From assembly GCA_031002005.1 (NCBI GenBank), contig JARYHS010011408.1:218777473-218841472 (forward strand): DNA of 64,000 bases. The letters run 5' to 3'. Shown piece by piece: positions 43,441-56,596 of this stretch. Each line of letters begins with the position of its first letter. The first letter of the stretch is position 1. The notes under the pieces were generated by a model. It was not told the DNA's origin. It worked only from the letters and a program-made list of their open reading frames with translations, and did no database searches. The position numbers and the translations under genes were made by a program. This DNA is from Vandiemenella viatica (lineage: Eukaryota; Arthropoda; Insecta; Orthoptera; Morabidae).

Positions 43441-46400
43441 TCCATTTACGCATATTTATCACGGCGTTTCGAGTATTTCTGCCTCTCCATAGTTTCTGAT
43501 ATTATTGACATATCCCTGTCAGAACTTTGCTTGCTTTCTAATGCGACACTAATTGAGCGACATGGAAGTTAATTTATTCATGCACCTGCAGGTCATAAAC
43601 ACGGATTGGAATTCAAGGTAAATAATGTTTGTTCTTTGAAATGGAGGGATACTCATGACAATTACCTTAGTTTTGTATATATGCACGAATCTTGTTTTAT
43701 CATAAGCATAAATATCTGTATCACTTGCAAATACCGTAATTTCAGCTCAGTTTATTGAGCTGCTTGCAAGAAATGTAGCGTCTGTGAGCAATGTTAGCCG
43801 ACTAGTTTGATATTAGAAAATAATAATAACAATAATAAAAAGATACTGCTTCTACTCTATGGAAAGATGTTAAAGAAAACAAAAATGAAACTTAAAATTT
43901 TGATAATGATGTTTCTTCAGGCACTTTGTGTGACATAACTGCATATTTGTAAAACTTCCACAATGTGGCCAACACTAAACTATGAAAAAGTCATCCGATT
44001 GCTGTAGATAAAATCATGTATGATGAGATATCTTTGGACGGTTGCATTTCACAAGCAGAGTCCAACGTCGTTAGATCTGAATACGAAGAAGAGCATTTGA
44101 AGTTTCGCTGAGATGCGATGTCCACTGTGAAAGCCTGCGCCCCCTCACATACCCGGAGAGCTAATAGCGTGTGCTTAGCAAGTCGAGGGGCATTATTGAT
44201 TGTGCAGACTCCACCAAACTCCCTCGACAGCCCAGCTGACTCCAAGTAACCAAGTCTGCACACTATAAACCTGTCGCTAGAGTTTGCGTTACATCAGTCA
44301 ACCGTGGTTTGTAAATACGGGGTGCAAACGATTGGAAGAATAGCTAACCCATCTCTTGTATGTATTCAATGGTTACAATGTTTTCTATGCTTTCTGTTGC
44401 ATGGGTTATAACATGATGGGAGAACAGTTTCTTTATTAATATTCCATAAATTTATAGTACGACCGTGTGATTTATTGTTTGAACGATTGTGTGTTTCGAA
44501 ACCTATAACCAAGAAAAAAGTATTCAGAGCAATTATTTATGATTATTTGCGTGACATCACACCACGTTTCGAATAAAGAGATAATTCAAATTAAGTAAGC
44601 AGTACACTATTAGGCATCTATGTTATGAAATAACTTAGTCAGAGCGGAATTCAAAATAGTCAATACAGTACATTTAGTCGAGTTTAAATTTCCCTTCCAC
44701 CTATTAGTGTAAATATTTACCGTCTGCATTTACTCTAGTGAAAGAAAGGAAGGCAGAAAATAATTTATGAATACCAATTTTAAGGTGTTTAAGCATAAAA
44801 ATTTCCATATTAATTATACAATGTGGAATTTATGAAATAGCTATTATTCTTAACAGCACCTGGCTATACGGAATCGGTTGATTTGTATATACTGTCAACA
44901 TTTTTTTGGTGTCTCTCATCTGGAAATCTGCGGATAAATCATGATCGCGTCATCTTCCAACTGACGTCATGTGACTCAGAATGATTTATTCTTTATCTGT
45001 TACCTCTCGTAGTATTTGTATGTTTGGCAAACGATTCTTTTACATACTACAGAGTTAGAAGATTCGTTTGAGTATCTTCTTATCAACTTTAGAAATTAGT
45101 GGCTGGATTTTGCAAAAGTGATCCAAATAAAAGAAAAAATTGGACACACCTTGGAAACGGCAGTTCTTCTTGTGCGTGAAAAATAATCCTTAAACCATAT
45201 CTTATTAATTCCATGTCTATTTAGTCTTTTTAACAGTTTTAAAAAATGTCAATAAGTTAATGTCATGTGAATATTACTGCTGAAGAATTATAAAGCTAAT
45301 AAAATATTTTTTTAAGAAAAGGTTGCATTATCCAAATTTAAGAAGAATAGTTGTTTCCTGCGTAATATAAGCATAAAAATACACACAGAACATTTTTATT
45401 GATTAAGTATATACCTAATTATTTTCCGAAACAGGACACTTCAACAAAAAGAAAAATCAGTTAAGCACAAGAAAACGCAAGTTACAATACATCTCTCCAT
45501 GCGTATTGAATTGCGACAGTAACAATACCGTCTCATCAGATAACATCATCTTTTACTCCCTGTAGCTGATACATATTTATGTAAGGCAGCGTGTAACGGA
45601 TTTTTTTTTAAAAAAAATCAAACGGCTTGTACTTTTTTTATTTTATAATTAATGTAAATCGGTATTAACAGAAGGCAATTTGCGTCTTTTCTCTGGCTAA
45701 AAAAATGCGAATTTGATCGTGAAATGTAAATGGGCGCCCTTTGTTGGCAAACGATGGCGCGTTTTCGGCACATTTCTTGCGCGTTAGGTCTCAGCGTCTG
45801 TTGAATTAAACATGAGACTGTAAACAAGCGATGCTTTCCTCATTAGAGAAGTCGCGGTAGGAAAGCGCAACAGAGCGCCAGGCGTCGCATCTGCCGTCCC
45901 GCCAAACACGCTGTCAACGCTACACTCCCGCGGAACACGACAAAGTAAGCGTCTCCTATGAAGGGCCATCAACCTCATCCGCCAATCAGATCAGTTTCGA
46001 AATTAGTACAATTCTCCTCAACTTCAGACCATTTACGTTCCTGAGATTTAAATCTTTCTCGCTCACATGCTAGTTTGTTGTAACTTTATCACTACCTATG
46101 TAATATGAACGAATTCTTTAATGAAAGTTCAGTAAGAAATCTCCACAGTCTTCTTTGTCATTGTTCCTACTCACGTCAAATTATTAGACATGCCATTAAT
46201 CCAGTATAATGTATTTGAACTAACACCAACAGTAAATTAATATAAGCTTTTATAATACGGTAAAGTTTTGTGTCATCATATATATATATATAGTATAGTA
46301 TCGTGTAAAGTCGGTTATGATGTTATCACTCCATAACAACGTCGTGGGAATATTTTTTCAACAGCATGCCACTTCTCATTATAATTTTATAAGTGTACAT

Positions 46401-47744
46401 CAAAGTAAGTGTAATATGTAATGCACAACGAATAAAGGAGGAAGAAGTTGAAAGACAATGACGTCATTTAGAGCCTTTTTTCACTAAATATACTATGGGG
46501 GACCGCCAGGTTTTACTTCTCCATACAATAAACGAATTATCATCAACTACGTCATACTCTTTAATACCACACACACAAGCTTTGGGATTAGCCCTGGAGT
46601 TTTGTACACAACATGGTTATTTCAAATTATGTACCACAAAATGTCTGTCACACGCTGGTCACGTAGGACTGATTGAAATTATTTTCACTACCGACAATCG
46701 AATCATTTAATCTCCAGTTGAACTCAAGTACAGTTATTACGCTTTGGTGGGCTTTTTTGGCATTGTTTGAAGATATACAAATGATTAATATTGGTTTTCA
46801 GTTGACTTGCATCAGTCATAATTTACTTTTAATTTAATTTAGTCCCAAAACAATGCTGCTCTTTTAAAAATACTACAGGTTCTTAGAAATAAAGGAAATA
46901 AGTATTGTTGTGATATTACAAATCATCTTTTTAAAAACTATAAGGAATGTATGTACTCTTATTTCCTCTTTTATTTTCACAACAATTAGCTTGCGTCATC
47001 ACTTAATAGTGGAGAAATTCTAGTTTCAGTGATTGAGGAATACATCTTCATTCTGCTTCAAGAATGTCTGACATTAAATCTATTAAACCTATTACTTGAC
47101 TTAGAACGCAAAGAAATATCCAAGACGAATTCAGATACATCAATATGAAGCTATTTCTTCACGTCAACAGGAAAATCATTTTACTGAAGACAATAAATCT
47201 GCTTCATCCCAGAAAAAACCTATTCAATATTCCATCTCAAGTTTACCAATTTAATTTTTACTGTCAGCTGTGTTTATGATGATACACATCGGTTGAATAG
47301 TCCATACCGTTACCAGGTGTATAAATAACAGAGAATCACCCCAGACTAGAACTGACAGTAGATATTCTATTTCTAGCAATTACCAAGGATGTGCAATCTC
47401 ATGATTCTAACTGAAATAATAAAAGAACATGAGATATAACCTAATTAGCTTATAATTACTTTCTTCGCGTAAAAAAGTCTAGAAATTATTTACCAGTTTC
47501 CGATAAGCGATTAATGATATTAAATTTTGAAATAATAGTAAATAGTGCTGTAGGCATTGACCAAGATAACCCAAACAGTGCATAACTCATTTCATTTTTT
47601 TTCTCTGATATAATTGTGTAATCATAAAACGAAAATGTAAAAATTCATATATATAAGCGCTTGTGGTAGAAAATTATTCCTATGTTAATCAGGGTTTCTC
47701 TCTGAGAAATATATAATACATTTAGATGCAAGTCTCTATTTTTT
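43441..47744. other. 4.3 kb AT-rich, no supported gene
   Basis: No repeat termini or coding domains recognised. A slightly GC-richer block at 45790-45970 contains a CCAATCAG on the + strand but nothing gene-like follows. Confidence 0.3.
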
Positions 47745-48520
47745 TTATTCTTTTTTTGCTTTCGTCAATCTTTAGACTGGTTTGATGCAATCCTCCATCC
47801 CTTCCTATCCTGTGCTAACCTCTTCATTTCTACATACCCCTTACAACCCACGTCCTCAATTATCTGCTTCATATATTCTAATCTCTGTCTTCCTATACAG
47901 TTCTTACCTTCCACTGTTCCCTCCACTAACAAATTAACCAATCCAGCATGTCTCAGAATCTGACCTACCAGCCTGTCTCTTCTTTCTGTAAGCTTCTTCC
48001 ATAAACTTCTTTTCTCACCCATCATTTCCAAAACTCGTTCATTTCTTACTTTGTCTGTCCACCTAATTTTCAGCATTCTTCTGTAGCACCACATTTCAAA
48101 TGCTTCAAGTTTCTTTCTTTCCGGTGTTCCTAAAGTCCATGTTTCGCTACCGTAAAGTGCTGTGCTCCACACATAGAGTTTTAAAAAGTTCTTTCTAATT
48201 CCTAGAACAATATTTGAAACTAAAAGGTTTCTCTTTTTCATGAAGGCTCTTTTTGCTAGTGCTATTCTGCTTTTAACATCATTCCTGCTTCGGCCATCGG
48301 TTGTAATTTTGCTTCCCAAGTAACAGAACTCACCCACTTCTCCTATTGCATCTGATCCTATTTTTATATTTAATCTGCTAGTATTGGTATCATTTCTGCT
48401 ACATTTTATCACTTTTGTCTTACTTTGATTTATATTCAGTCCAAAATCTTCCTTCAGTATTTTGTTCATGTCATTCAATAACTTCTCAATATCCTCAGCC
48501 CTCTCTGCTAACAAGTCTCT
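47745..48520 (-). pseudogene. RTE-like LINE reverse-transcriptase C-terminus, 5'-truncated
   Basis: The open frame 48805-47765 (346 codons) contains from about residue 97: LLAERAEDIEKLLNDMN, EDFGLNINQSKTKVI, EFCYLGSKITTDGRS, STALYGSETWTLGTPER, MWCYRRMLKIRWTDKVRNE, and RLVGQILRHAGLV. These are the region just after the YADD box and the C-terminal domain of RTE-type elements. The catalytic Y-A-D-D itself is absent: the insertion is truncated right there. The 3' end reads CAAACCAGTCTAAAGATTGACG then an A-rich tail (47740-47765). The frame is intact over 250 codons, so the copy is young. Confidence 0.85.
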
Positions 48521-51500
48521 ATAAAAACAGTATAAAGCTAACTGATGAGAGAGTAACCATGTTCTTGTAAATTTAAATATGGTTCTAGAAACAGGAATTA
48601 AACTGCAGCAAAATTTCGTAAAAAAAACCCCTCGTGTTTTAAGCAAAGCTTTTGTTAAAATCAAAGTTAATTGCGTAGATTGTCGTTCATTAAGCCACTT
48701 ATTCGTTTTGGTTCCACTGTAGCTGTTCGATACACTCCTGGCTTTGAGCTGTGATGAAGAGCTTTGCTGGTAGGTATCCCAACAGTGGCAATTACCTGTT
48801 CTCACACGCTATTAGCCACGATCGATCGCTTCAGAATTTAATATGCAAGATTCCAGTTACAAGCAGTATGCTTTGAATCACAATAACAGAAGCGAAATTT
48901 TAAATAATAACAAACAAAAAAGAGTGAAATTTAATTTTGAAATTTGTGGAAAATATGTGTGTTAAACAAGTATTCACCAATTTCCTTGTTTGATTAGTAT
49001 TTTTATTTGCCTTGCTCAGACCTTCCGTCATATCACTATCATTAAATTAATGATTTTAGTGACATCATCTAAGTTCTTTCTGAGTTTATTGTCGCTTCCA
49101 TGAAAACTTCTGAGTTTTGTAATCGGTAGTGCGTTGAATCTCATAATCTAAGGAGGTAGAAAATGATGTCGATTCAGTTAAATGTATTTCCCGATACCAT
49201 AGAGTAATGCTATTTATGATGTTAAGTTTGGTTTAAAAATTTAAAACAGTGTTATAATTGCTAAATTCCTTCGTTGGGCCGATTCTTACGAATATTCAAA
49301 GTATTATGAATATGATGACAGCTGAATGAAACAACATTCTTCAGAATGAGATCTGGAAAACTTATTTTGCTTCAAGAGACATTCTAAACCACCTAAAATT
49401 ATGATAAACAGAAGTTTTCTTTAGAGATAAGTAACACATAATTCAGGACATGGAAAAACTATAGTTCTATGCTGTCACTAAATAACTCATTTCGTTACAC
49501 ATATCAGTAATAAGTAATAATATGTCCTTTTCGACATTACTATTAAGTTACGAGCGTCAACGCTACATAATGATTTTTCTTGTGTGTTAATCCACAATCC
49601 AGCAGAATGTCTTTAGAAATAGACGTCATCTAACACTTTTGAAAGCTTAATATTGTAAACAATATTTATGAGTAGCAACTAAGTACAGCGGAGAGAGATG
49701 AGCCATAGAAAATGTCTTTTATCAGATTCAAAATAATTGAAAACTTTATCCTTGACGCTGGGTGAGTGCTGAAAATGTTACAGAAGTTAATACAATGTAT
49801 TTACATACAGATTAATAATGTATATAGATATTTTAATTTTGATAAAGTAAAAAAGTATATGTTTAGAAACACTGATATATCCACACACCATGAGGGCGAC
49901 ATGAATTTGTGGATAAGCATTTCGCCATAAAACAGAAGCTAACAGACGGTGTTTATGTTTAAACACCTTTAAGAAACATATGCAAAGAAATGGCCCACAA
50001 CCATGTTACTAAACAGTCTGCCTGCGTATTATTTCTCTGTAAATAAAACTTTGAAAGAATCTTCCGACATCTGAAAGCATGTAACGTATTTGGCTGGTTT
50101 ATTTTATCGTTTACACTTCGTTTGACTTTGCTTTCCAGACTAAAATATGGATTTTCTTGTAACAATAATGCTAACTGAAAATTAAAGATGAAATTTATAC
50201 AATTGTGACATGTTTTATCCAATATTTTAGACAGAAAGTATATTGCAAAATAATTCTTTCCACCATTAGTAACCCTTATGATGAAACTACTATATGCCTG
50301 CTATTTTAAATAACTTCAGAGATACAGCATTGAAAATGTTTTATACACATTAAAAATAATTTGCAGAGAAGAATTAGTGCATTGTTTGGTGGAATCTGTG
50401 TTTTATCTATAACTTGTCTTATGGGGTAATGGATTGAATTTCTCGGTCCAAAAAAACGATACGTCAAATGTGTCACTAAATAGAAACTTCTCCTTTCTTT
50501 AAAAAGGAAAATGCTTAAGACTCTTGTGGTCGTACACATAATTAGAAAAGTGAACTCTTGAAGTCTAGTAGTTTCTGGTCTATATAGATGTCAATATCAT
50601 TCACTATTTGAGCTTATAACTATTGTATAAAATAAAGGTCACTTTAAATATTGATATCGTGCCTTCATTTCCATCTTTATTGACATTTTTCTCAAAGATA
50701 CACCCTCAGGGCATTCATTTGCATTGAAGTCAATACACCGAGATATTATAAAATACATGTGAATCCTGCCGTTAACCATTTTTTCCATGCTTATCAGGAC
50801 CTACCTCTGATAACAGTCTATTTTTATTCGTCTCCGTAAGAATTTGTATTTTCTCTTAACTGGATATAGTAAGCATCTAGTAGACTTCTCACTTGTATTT
50901 ATAATATCGGAAAATTTGAAGACGTTTCAGTATTATGTTTCTTATAACAGCCAGAAATAATGGTGTGTTATTTCACGTTAACAATACCCCATATTCGCCA
51001 TTACAAGATTAATAAAACAAACACTAAGCAACAAAAAACTGCTCTTGGCTAAATGAGGAAGTTCTAAACCTTTTCCTGAATCAAGACACTGAGAACATTT
51101 TCTGTTCGTTTGCTTTTGGTTTATAAACTGGGCCTAAATGATTAAGTAGTTAAATCTTTCAAAGTAATTTCGTATAATGAAAGAACTATAACCTAAGCTA
51201 CACATTTATCCGGAGGAAAGCTTCCCCCACAATACTATGCACTCTGACTGCATAATTAGCATTTGCTACAACTCTGAGTCGCGGGCTGGCCTATATGCAG
51301 GATAGATATGCCGCTGCGAGAGGAAAGGAAGAAAAAACCTTTGTATATTTTTTAATGTTGTTCGCATTCGTATTATGTTTCTTTCAAAAGAAATATGAAT
51401 AACTGGCTACTGCTCTATGATTTAATGTCAAAGTTTTTAGAAAAAATTAAAAAGTAATTAATGCATTCATGTATTTCGACTCTTAGTGTCTTTTCTTACG

Positions 51501-51839
51501 GTGTTTGGATATGTGTTAATTTCGCATAAATACACTAACAACGGTATTTTGTCAATATTTTAGGTTGTGAACCCATATCTGAGATTTGTACGCAAATTAG
51601 TATGACTATGTCTTGTGACTGCTGTCCCTCTTGAGAGATATTTAGGATCACTTTAAAATATAACTCGTAACTACTATGGACTAGGTAACTTTATGAGATA
51701 CTGTTCATAAAAAATGAAAAACAACAATAAACAATGCATCTAATGTGTAACACGGGGACGTAACATCAGGATCAGCTGTGATGAGGGAGGTTATCAGTAA
51801 ACACTTGTTTCGGAGAAAGTCACTGAACGAAGGGATGTT
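48521..51839. other. AT-rich, no supported gene
   Basis: 48521-48805 is flanking DNA that happens to stay in frame with the LINE. The rest shows no recognisable features. Confidence 0.35.
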
Positions 51840-52260
51840 TGGGAGGTGGCAGGGGGCCGTGGGGCGTGTCACAGCGGGACAGCGGCCGCACATGAATATT
51901 CAGCTGTTTACCTGTTGTCCGTCGGCAGCGGCTGCACTGGCGTCGGCGTCGTCTGCACTGTGGACGCCGGGCTGAGCGGGCGTCGCGGCGAGGCACGGCG
52001 CGGCAGGTCGGCGTGCCACGCGGGCGGCGTGCATCGCATTATCGCCGCCGCGGTGTATCAGTGCGCGGGGGGGCGGGGCCGGCGCCGCGCGGGCCGCGCC
52101 CCTCGGCCAACCGGCGTCCGGCGCGGCGACCACGTGACACGGCGCCGCCTCGGGCAGCGCACGCGGTGCGCGCTCCGTCGCCGTCTTCGCGACCCTCCTC
52201 CCCTGCGCCAGGTCTTAAACGGGTCACGTACGAGACATGCCCTTTAACGCTCGCGGACGG
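51840..52260. promoter_or_regulatory. CpG-rich island, candidate promoter / first exon
   Basis: About 420 bp, estimated at roughly 70% G+C, with dense CpG (GCGGGGGGGCGGGGCC, CGGCGCGGCGACCACGTG), in strongly AT-rich surroundings. It includes a CACGTG E-box at 52131-52136 and GGGGCGGGG Sp1-like sites at 52070-52080. Long overlapping frames on both strands (for example 52013-52456 +, 51900-52133 -) are low-complexity Arg/Ala/Pro-rich and expected by chance in such DNA. It is the best promoter candidate in the window. Direction cannot be decided. Confidence 0.5.
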
Positions 52261-52698
52261 ACTATCGCTTCACCGCCACTTAATTGCCACTCTCTCTGTC
52301 GCACGTAAACAAACTTTGTGGCACTGTTCCATTCCGTTGATGGTCAAGCGGTGGTTAAACTTTTTCGCTTACAACTTTCAGAATGACGACTTGGGGGCAG
52401 CTGCTCAATTTACGCCTTTCGCGTTAATGGAGCGTCCCTTGCGTTACACCGTCTAATGAAGAGAATAGTGTCAAGCACGTACAGGTAGTAAGTAACCCAT
52501 AGAACAGTAATACCGATACAGCATAAAATTCAGTTCATACCATATTCAAATCCTTTGATCTCAATTTCAGCTCCACACGCTCAGTACTGAAAAAAAAACA
52601 ATCAGTTTTAAAGAAAAATACTGATTAAAGCATAAACTTGGAAAAAATCGAACGTACATGATAGAAAGAATATCGAAATCATGTTCAGAGTCTCCTAA
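52261..52698. other. Flank of the CpG island, no exon supported
   Basis: CACGTACAGGTAGTAAGT at about 52477 could be a 5' splice donor on the + strand if transcription starts in the island. No coding frame with motif support reaches it. Confidence 0.25.
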
Positions 52699-53250
52699 AA
52701 TAATTTAATTGCAATGGAGCGCACGCTCCTGTAGCAATTTCCATACACCCCCATTTTTTTCCCTTTTTTCTCCAGCCTAATTTTTCCCTCTGCCAATTTC
52801 AGTTTTAAATTATTTCGGTATTTTTTGTAAATAATTCATCACTTTCTTTATTAATTTATTCCCAATCCCTGACTCCATTACTTATGAAAAAAAAAATTTC
52901 TGACACGCTTATGCCTGAAAACCAGCTTGTGGTCATGATCATCTTTCCCCCTTCATTTTCTGAGTTAATTCTTCCACTAACATGTTTCCACTCCTTAACA
53001 CAAACATACGCTTTGTACACTCCCACCACTCTTTTCCTGTCTTCCAAATGAATCAGATTCCAGCTACTTATAATATATGATACTGATTGTATTCTGCAGC
53101 AATTTCCATAAAGAAATCGAGCAGCCCAATTCAACTCCACTATTTGATACCCAAAATGTTGGTCTCATGCTACACCACCGTATTCAAGAAAAGGTCTGTC
53201 TAAAGTTTTGTATCGCAATTCCATCACTTCTCTTGTACATCCCTTCCACC
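52699..53250 (-). mobile_element. CR1/L2-like LINE 3' fragment, diverged
   Basis: Minus-strand order as in 4780-5290: 3' palindrome around GGAGCGCACGCTCC, the CCTGAAAACCAGCTTGTGG region, a TCCAAATGAATCAGATTCCAGC block and the TACCCAAAATGTTGGTCTCA block. Many indels. Confidence 0.8.
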
Positions 53251-53539
53251 CTACACCGTTAGTATTAAAAGATCGATCTACTTATGAGAAGAACACTGAT
53301 TAAAGGAGGAATTTTGAAAAAATAAATCAAATGGCCTGGATAGGTGGAATATTGAAACATTGTATACATTATCATTGGATGTCGACCCTTAACGTAAGAA
53401 GCGCTGTATTATATTCACACATATTAAGACTGTAAATGGTAGAAAATCTGAATATATATATATATTAGAAAATGAGTCTGGGGATCGGCGAATAACCTGC
53501 AAAAATAAAAATAATCAATTTTTTTTTAATATGTGTCTG
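53251..53539. other. No gene; short TA run
   Basis: TATATATATATATTA near 53452. Otherwise nothing recognised. Confidence 0.3.
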
Positions 53540-53755
53540 TTATTCTGTTTGGATGAACATGATTCACGCAAAAAATACTGGTGGCATTTTGAATGGGTTT
53601 TGAATCATGTACGCCCCCCGGTCCCGGGTTTAAAATAGGTTGTGTTTCAGTTTGTTGTGAATTAAGAAGGCTAAGGAAGAAGTTTTAAATAAAACTGACT
53701 CCAACGAAATATCCATTTTACTTTGAGCGCGATTCACCCAAAAACTACTGGGTAG
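53540..53755 (+). repeat. Unclassified dispersed repeat, copy 1
   Basis: Shares with 58573-58780, in the same order, TCTGTTTTGGATGA-, GATTCACGCAAAAA, GGGTTTTGAATCATGT, GTTTCAGTTTG(T/A)TGTGAA and ATATCC(A/G)TTTTAC(T/G)TTGA. The segments are collinear with small indels. No terminal repeats or ORF were found. Confidence 0.65.
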
Positions 53756-54226
53756 ATTTGGTTTCTTCTCGATTTGATATATTTATCATACTTTCATCTT
53801 GCTAGCAGACTTATTCAGAGAAATTGAGTTATATTTTTTTTTCTCGCTTGTGAAATGTTAACTATTTCTTATTCGGTTTAATAGAGAGGTACATTTGAAC
53901 AAAGAATTGGGCGGCAGTTAGTAGTTAATATGAGAGTGTCACGGATTTCATACAAATGTCGAGGTAAGAAGGTGGATGAGCGCGAAAGAAACTAAAAGTT
54001 TTTTAGTGTGAAGCATCCGAACTTGCACCTTCAGTTCCAGCTGATCTTTTCAACACGTAACATTAATTAGTATAATACTGAAAAAATTACTTTCCATATG
54101 GATAGGCCTAAACTTTCTCTATGGTCAGAAATGATCGAGGTGGAGAAAGCTCTACAGTACTGCAACTAGAGCATTCTAGTCGAACATGTAAATCACCCTG
54201 AATTAATACTTGATCTTCCCTTAAGA
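53756..54226. other. No gene recognised
   Basis: AT-rich spacer ending at the tail of a minus-strand SINE. Confidence 0.3.
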
Positions 54227-54484
54227 TTTTTAATTTTTTTTTACTTATGGCTTTACGCCTCTTCGACGGCTAAGATCATTAGAGGTGGGCTGGGACTGGG
54301 GACAAGGAACGGGAAGGAATTCAGCCATGGCCTTTTTGAAGGAAACATCGCGGCATTCGCCTGCGCCTGGAGTGATTTGGGGAAAGGATGGAAAACCCAA
54401 ATCTGGATGCCCGGACGGGGATTCGAACCCGCGTCCTCCCGAATGCGAGGTCTGAACGTTAACTGTTCACCCACCACGCTCGGT
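54227..54484 (-). mobile_element. tRNA-headed SINE, family A, minus strand
   Basis: Minus strand: CCGAGCGTGGTGGGTGAACA, B box GGTTCGAATCC, CCGTCCGGGCATCCAGATTT, GGCTGAATTCCTTCCCG, and an A-rich tail (54227-54241). Flanks TTCCCTTAAGA (54216-54226) and TTCACTTAAGA (54485-54495) match at 10 of 11, a target duplication. Confidence 0.93.
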
Positions 54485-54614
54485 TTCACTTAAGAAGCTA
54501 GTAAGTTCCAGTGACAGTAATATTACTGAAAAAAGATACTGTATGGACTCACATTGTATGATACGTAGTACAGATGACTTTATTTCGATTCAGAAAGTGT
54601 TTCTTCATATAAAA
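54485..54614. other. Short spacer
   Basis: Nothing recognised. Confidence 0.3.
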
Positions 54615-54880
54615 CTAAACCCCTCCCTTACCTGCAAAACAAATTTTTTCCACTCATTTTTGCCTGAAACGAAGGGCCAGCTCATAGTCATGATCATCTC
54701 TCCCTTTCCATGGATAACTCATAATCCTTCCTCCAATATCCATCCATAAGTCATCGCGATTAAAAGCCTTGTACAATCCAAACACTCTCTCTTTCCGCCT
54801 TCTCTTCTGCAATGACTCCCCATCCAGCTCTTTTATCGTATCAGTTACTGATTGCGTTCCTAATGATGACACTATTTCCA
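54615..54880 (-). mobile_element. CR1/L2-like LINE internal fragment of the 3' region
   Basis: Open minus frame 54881-54654 contains QSVTDTIKELDGESLQKRRR and YPWKGRDDHDYELALRFRQK, the same C-terminal block as in the other copies. It lacks the extreme 3' UTR. Confidence 0.8.
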
Positions 54881-55537
54881 CTTAACACATCTGTTCTACG
54901 TAAAACATGAAACAGTGTCTCAGGTACTAAATATATTACATTTCTTTAGTATTACTAAAAATACAGTAGAACGCATACTGTCAATAAATTTATATCACGT
55001 AGTGTATTAAACTTTTCCTTTTGATGTTCTTCTTCAAAGCAAAATATTTCAGCCAGGAATTCGGCATATTACATGTCTTAGCGATCTATAAGCGATAATG
55101 GCTTTATGAAAGCAGTTTAATGACGATGCTCATATGCATACACCCAAAATTGCTTCATGACAATCGAAAGCCTTTAGTTTTTGGCTCAAATCCAGTCCTT
55201 CCAAGTACGATCATTCTATAAGTGCGAATGGGATTGCGAGAATGTGTTTATACCCAAAAGGTAAACGTGTATTATACCTAAAAAAGTAAAAAAAAAAATT
55301 AATATTATCTATAGTATGAAATAAACATTTACTCTAAAAATCCTGAAACATAGTAGATATATTAAAATATTTTTAAGAAAGGCAAACGTGAGATCTCTAA
55401 CACAATTTGAATAAGTAAAAGCACGTCATCCAAATTCAGATATCCATGCAAATGACCTGGCTGGACTGTTCGTGTCGAGTTAATCTGTCTACTATCAGCA
55501 GTCTGATTAGATTACTATATTCCATACTTGTATGAGC
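54881..55537. other. No gene recognised
   Basis: AT-rich; nothing supported. Confidence 0.3.
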
Positions 55538-55722
55538 CAGGGCCGGATTAAGACAGCGCGGGGGCCCGTAGCAAATGTGAAGAAGAGGCCCTTGATTTTT
55601 GCCGTCCGGGGAAAAATTGTAGAGCTAAGTTGCAGGCGCCCCCCTAAGAAGCGCGATGCCCCCTAGAAGGCGCGAGGCCCGTAGCATTTGCTACCTCCTG
55701 CTACGTGGTTAATCCGGTACTG
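55538..55722. mobile_element. Short hAT-type MITE with near-exact 8-bp target duplication
   Basis: Ends CAGGGCCGGATTAAG and, inverted, CAGTACCGGATTAAC. Flanks GTATGAGC (55530-55537) and GTAAGAGC (55723-55730) match at 7 of 8. 185 bp, GC-rich interior, no ORF. Different family from 1114/62094 although the terminal CAGGG is shared. Confidence 0.85.
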
Positions 55723-56084
55723 GTAAGAGCTGCATACAGTCAAAGTCGACTCTTCAAATGAAACAGTTTCAGCGTGTGAAAACTTCACACTGTACATTCA
55801 CATATCATTTAGAACTAACGTATACCAATCTTAAAATGAAAATTACATGTAGTACAAGTATTTTTTCTCAAATTAACTCATAAATTGAGGAAAATGTGAC
55901 ATTAAAAATATGTAGCTTAGTAAGTGTTTTACCTCTGCAGAAAATAAAGATGTTAATTCGATGTGAAATAGTAAGTCAGATATAAAAATAACTCGTGTAA
56001 CGTACTAATCAACACCAGTATCTGTATTTTTCCAGAATAGTATTCCGGTTTTCCCACTACACTGTGGCAACAACGATGGCAGTG
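55723..56084. other. No gene recognised
   Basis: AT-rich spacer before the palindrome. Confidence 0.3.
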
Positions 56085-56329
56085 TTATCTTAGTTTTACG
56101 TGTGAAACCGCATCAATTTATTGAAACCTGACGATTCAGCCATCATTCCGTGGCTTTCATCAAAGGACTGCCATCACTGGAATCGCTGCCGCCCGTCTAT
56201 AGCTTCCGAAGAGCACGCTAATCGTTCGGAGTGACGTCACTAAAGTTCCCGCCGCAAACGTGGCCGGCCCTATGGCGGTTTGCGTTACGCGTTTTCCTAA
56301 GTGAGCATGACCATATTTGGTCAAGTTGT

Positions 56330-56594
56330 AATCCACTGTCTGTGTTCATATTATTTGTTTTTTATTATTATTTATGACTCGCCTGGGCCACCATCTGCTA
56401 TCCTGAACAAGTACACTCGTGTCAGTGAATAAAATAGCATTCCCATTGTCAGCTGAATGTTGTACTACAGCTGATTTTTAAAAAATCTTTTATGTTCATT
56501 CAGCCTTTCCTTAACCGTGCGTCCAATCCCGCCGACATATACCGGGCCACAGCCGGAGGGTATTTGGTATGCACCCGCTGATTGAAATTTCTCC
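56330..56594 (-). pseudogene. GIY-YIG endonuclease C-terminal fragment (Penelope-like), left arm
   Basis: Minus strand encodes, across frame breaks, a VYVGGIGRTVKERLNEHKR-like segment (better preserved at the Y-V-G...R-T-V-K-x-R part than the right arm), then the degraded remainder. Diverged from the right arm by substitutions and small indels, consistent with long independent decay since the inverted pair formed. Confidence 0.5.
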
Positions 56595-56596
56595 CT

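Noticed and set aside
52013..52456. Overlapping Arg/Ala/Pro-rich ORFs on both strands of the CpG island
   Set aside because: Expected by chance in about 70% G+C DNA; no conserved domain.
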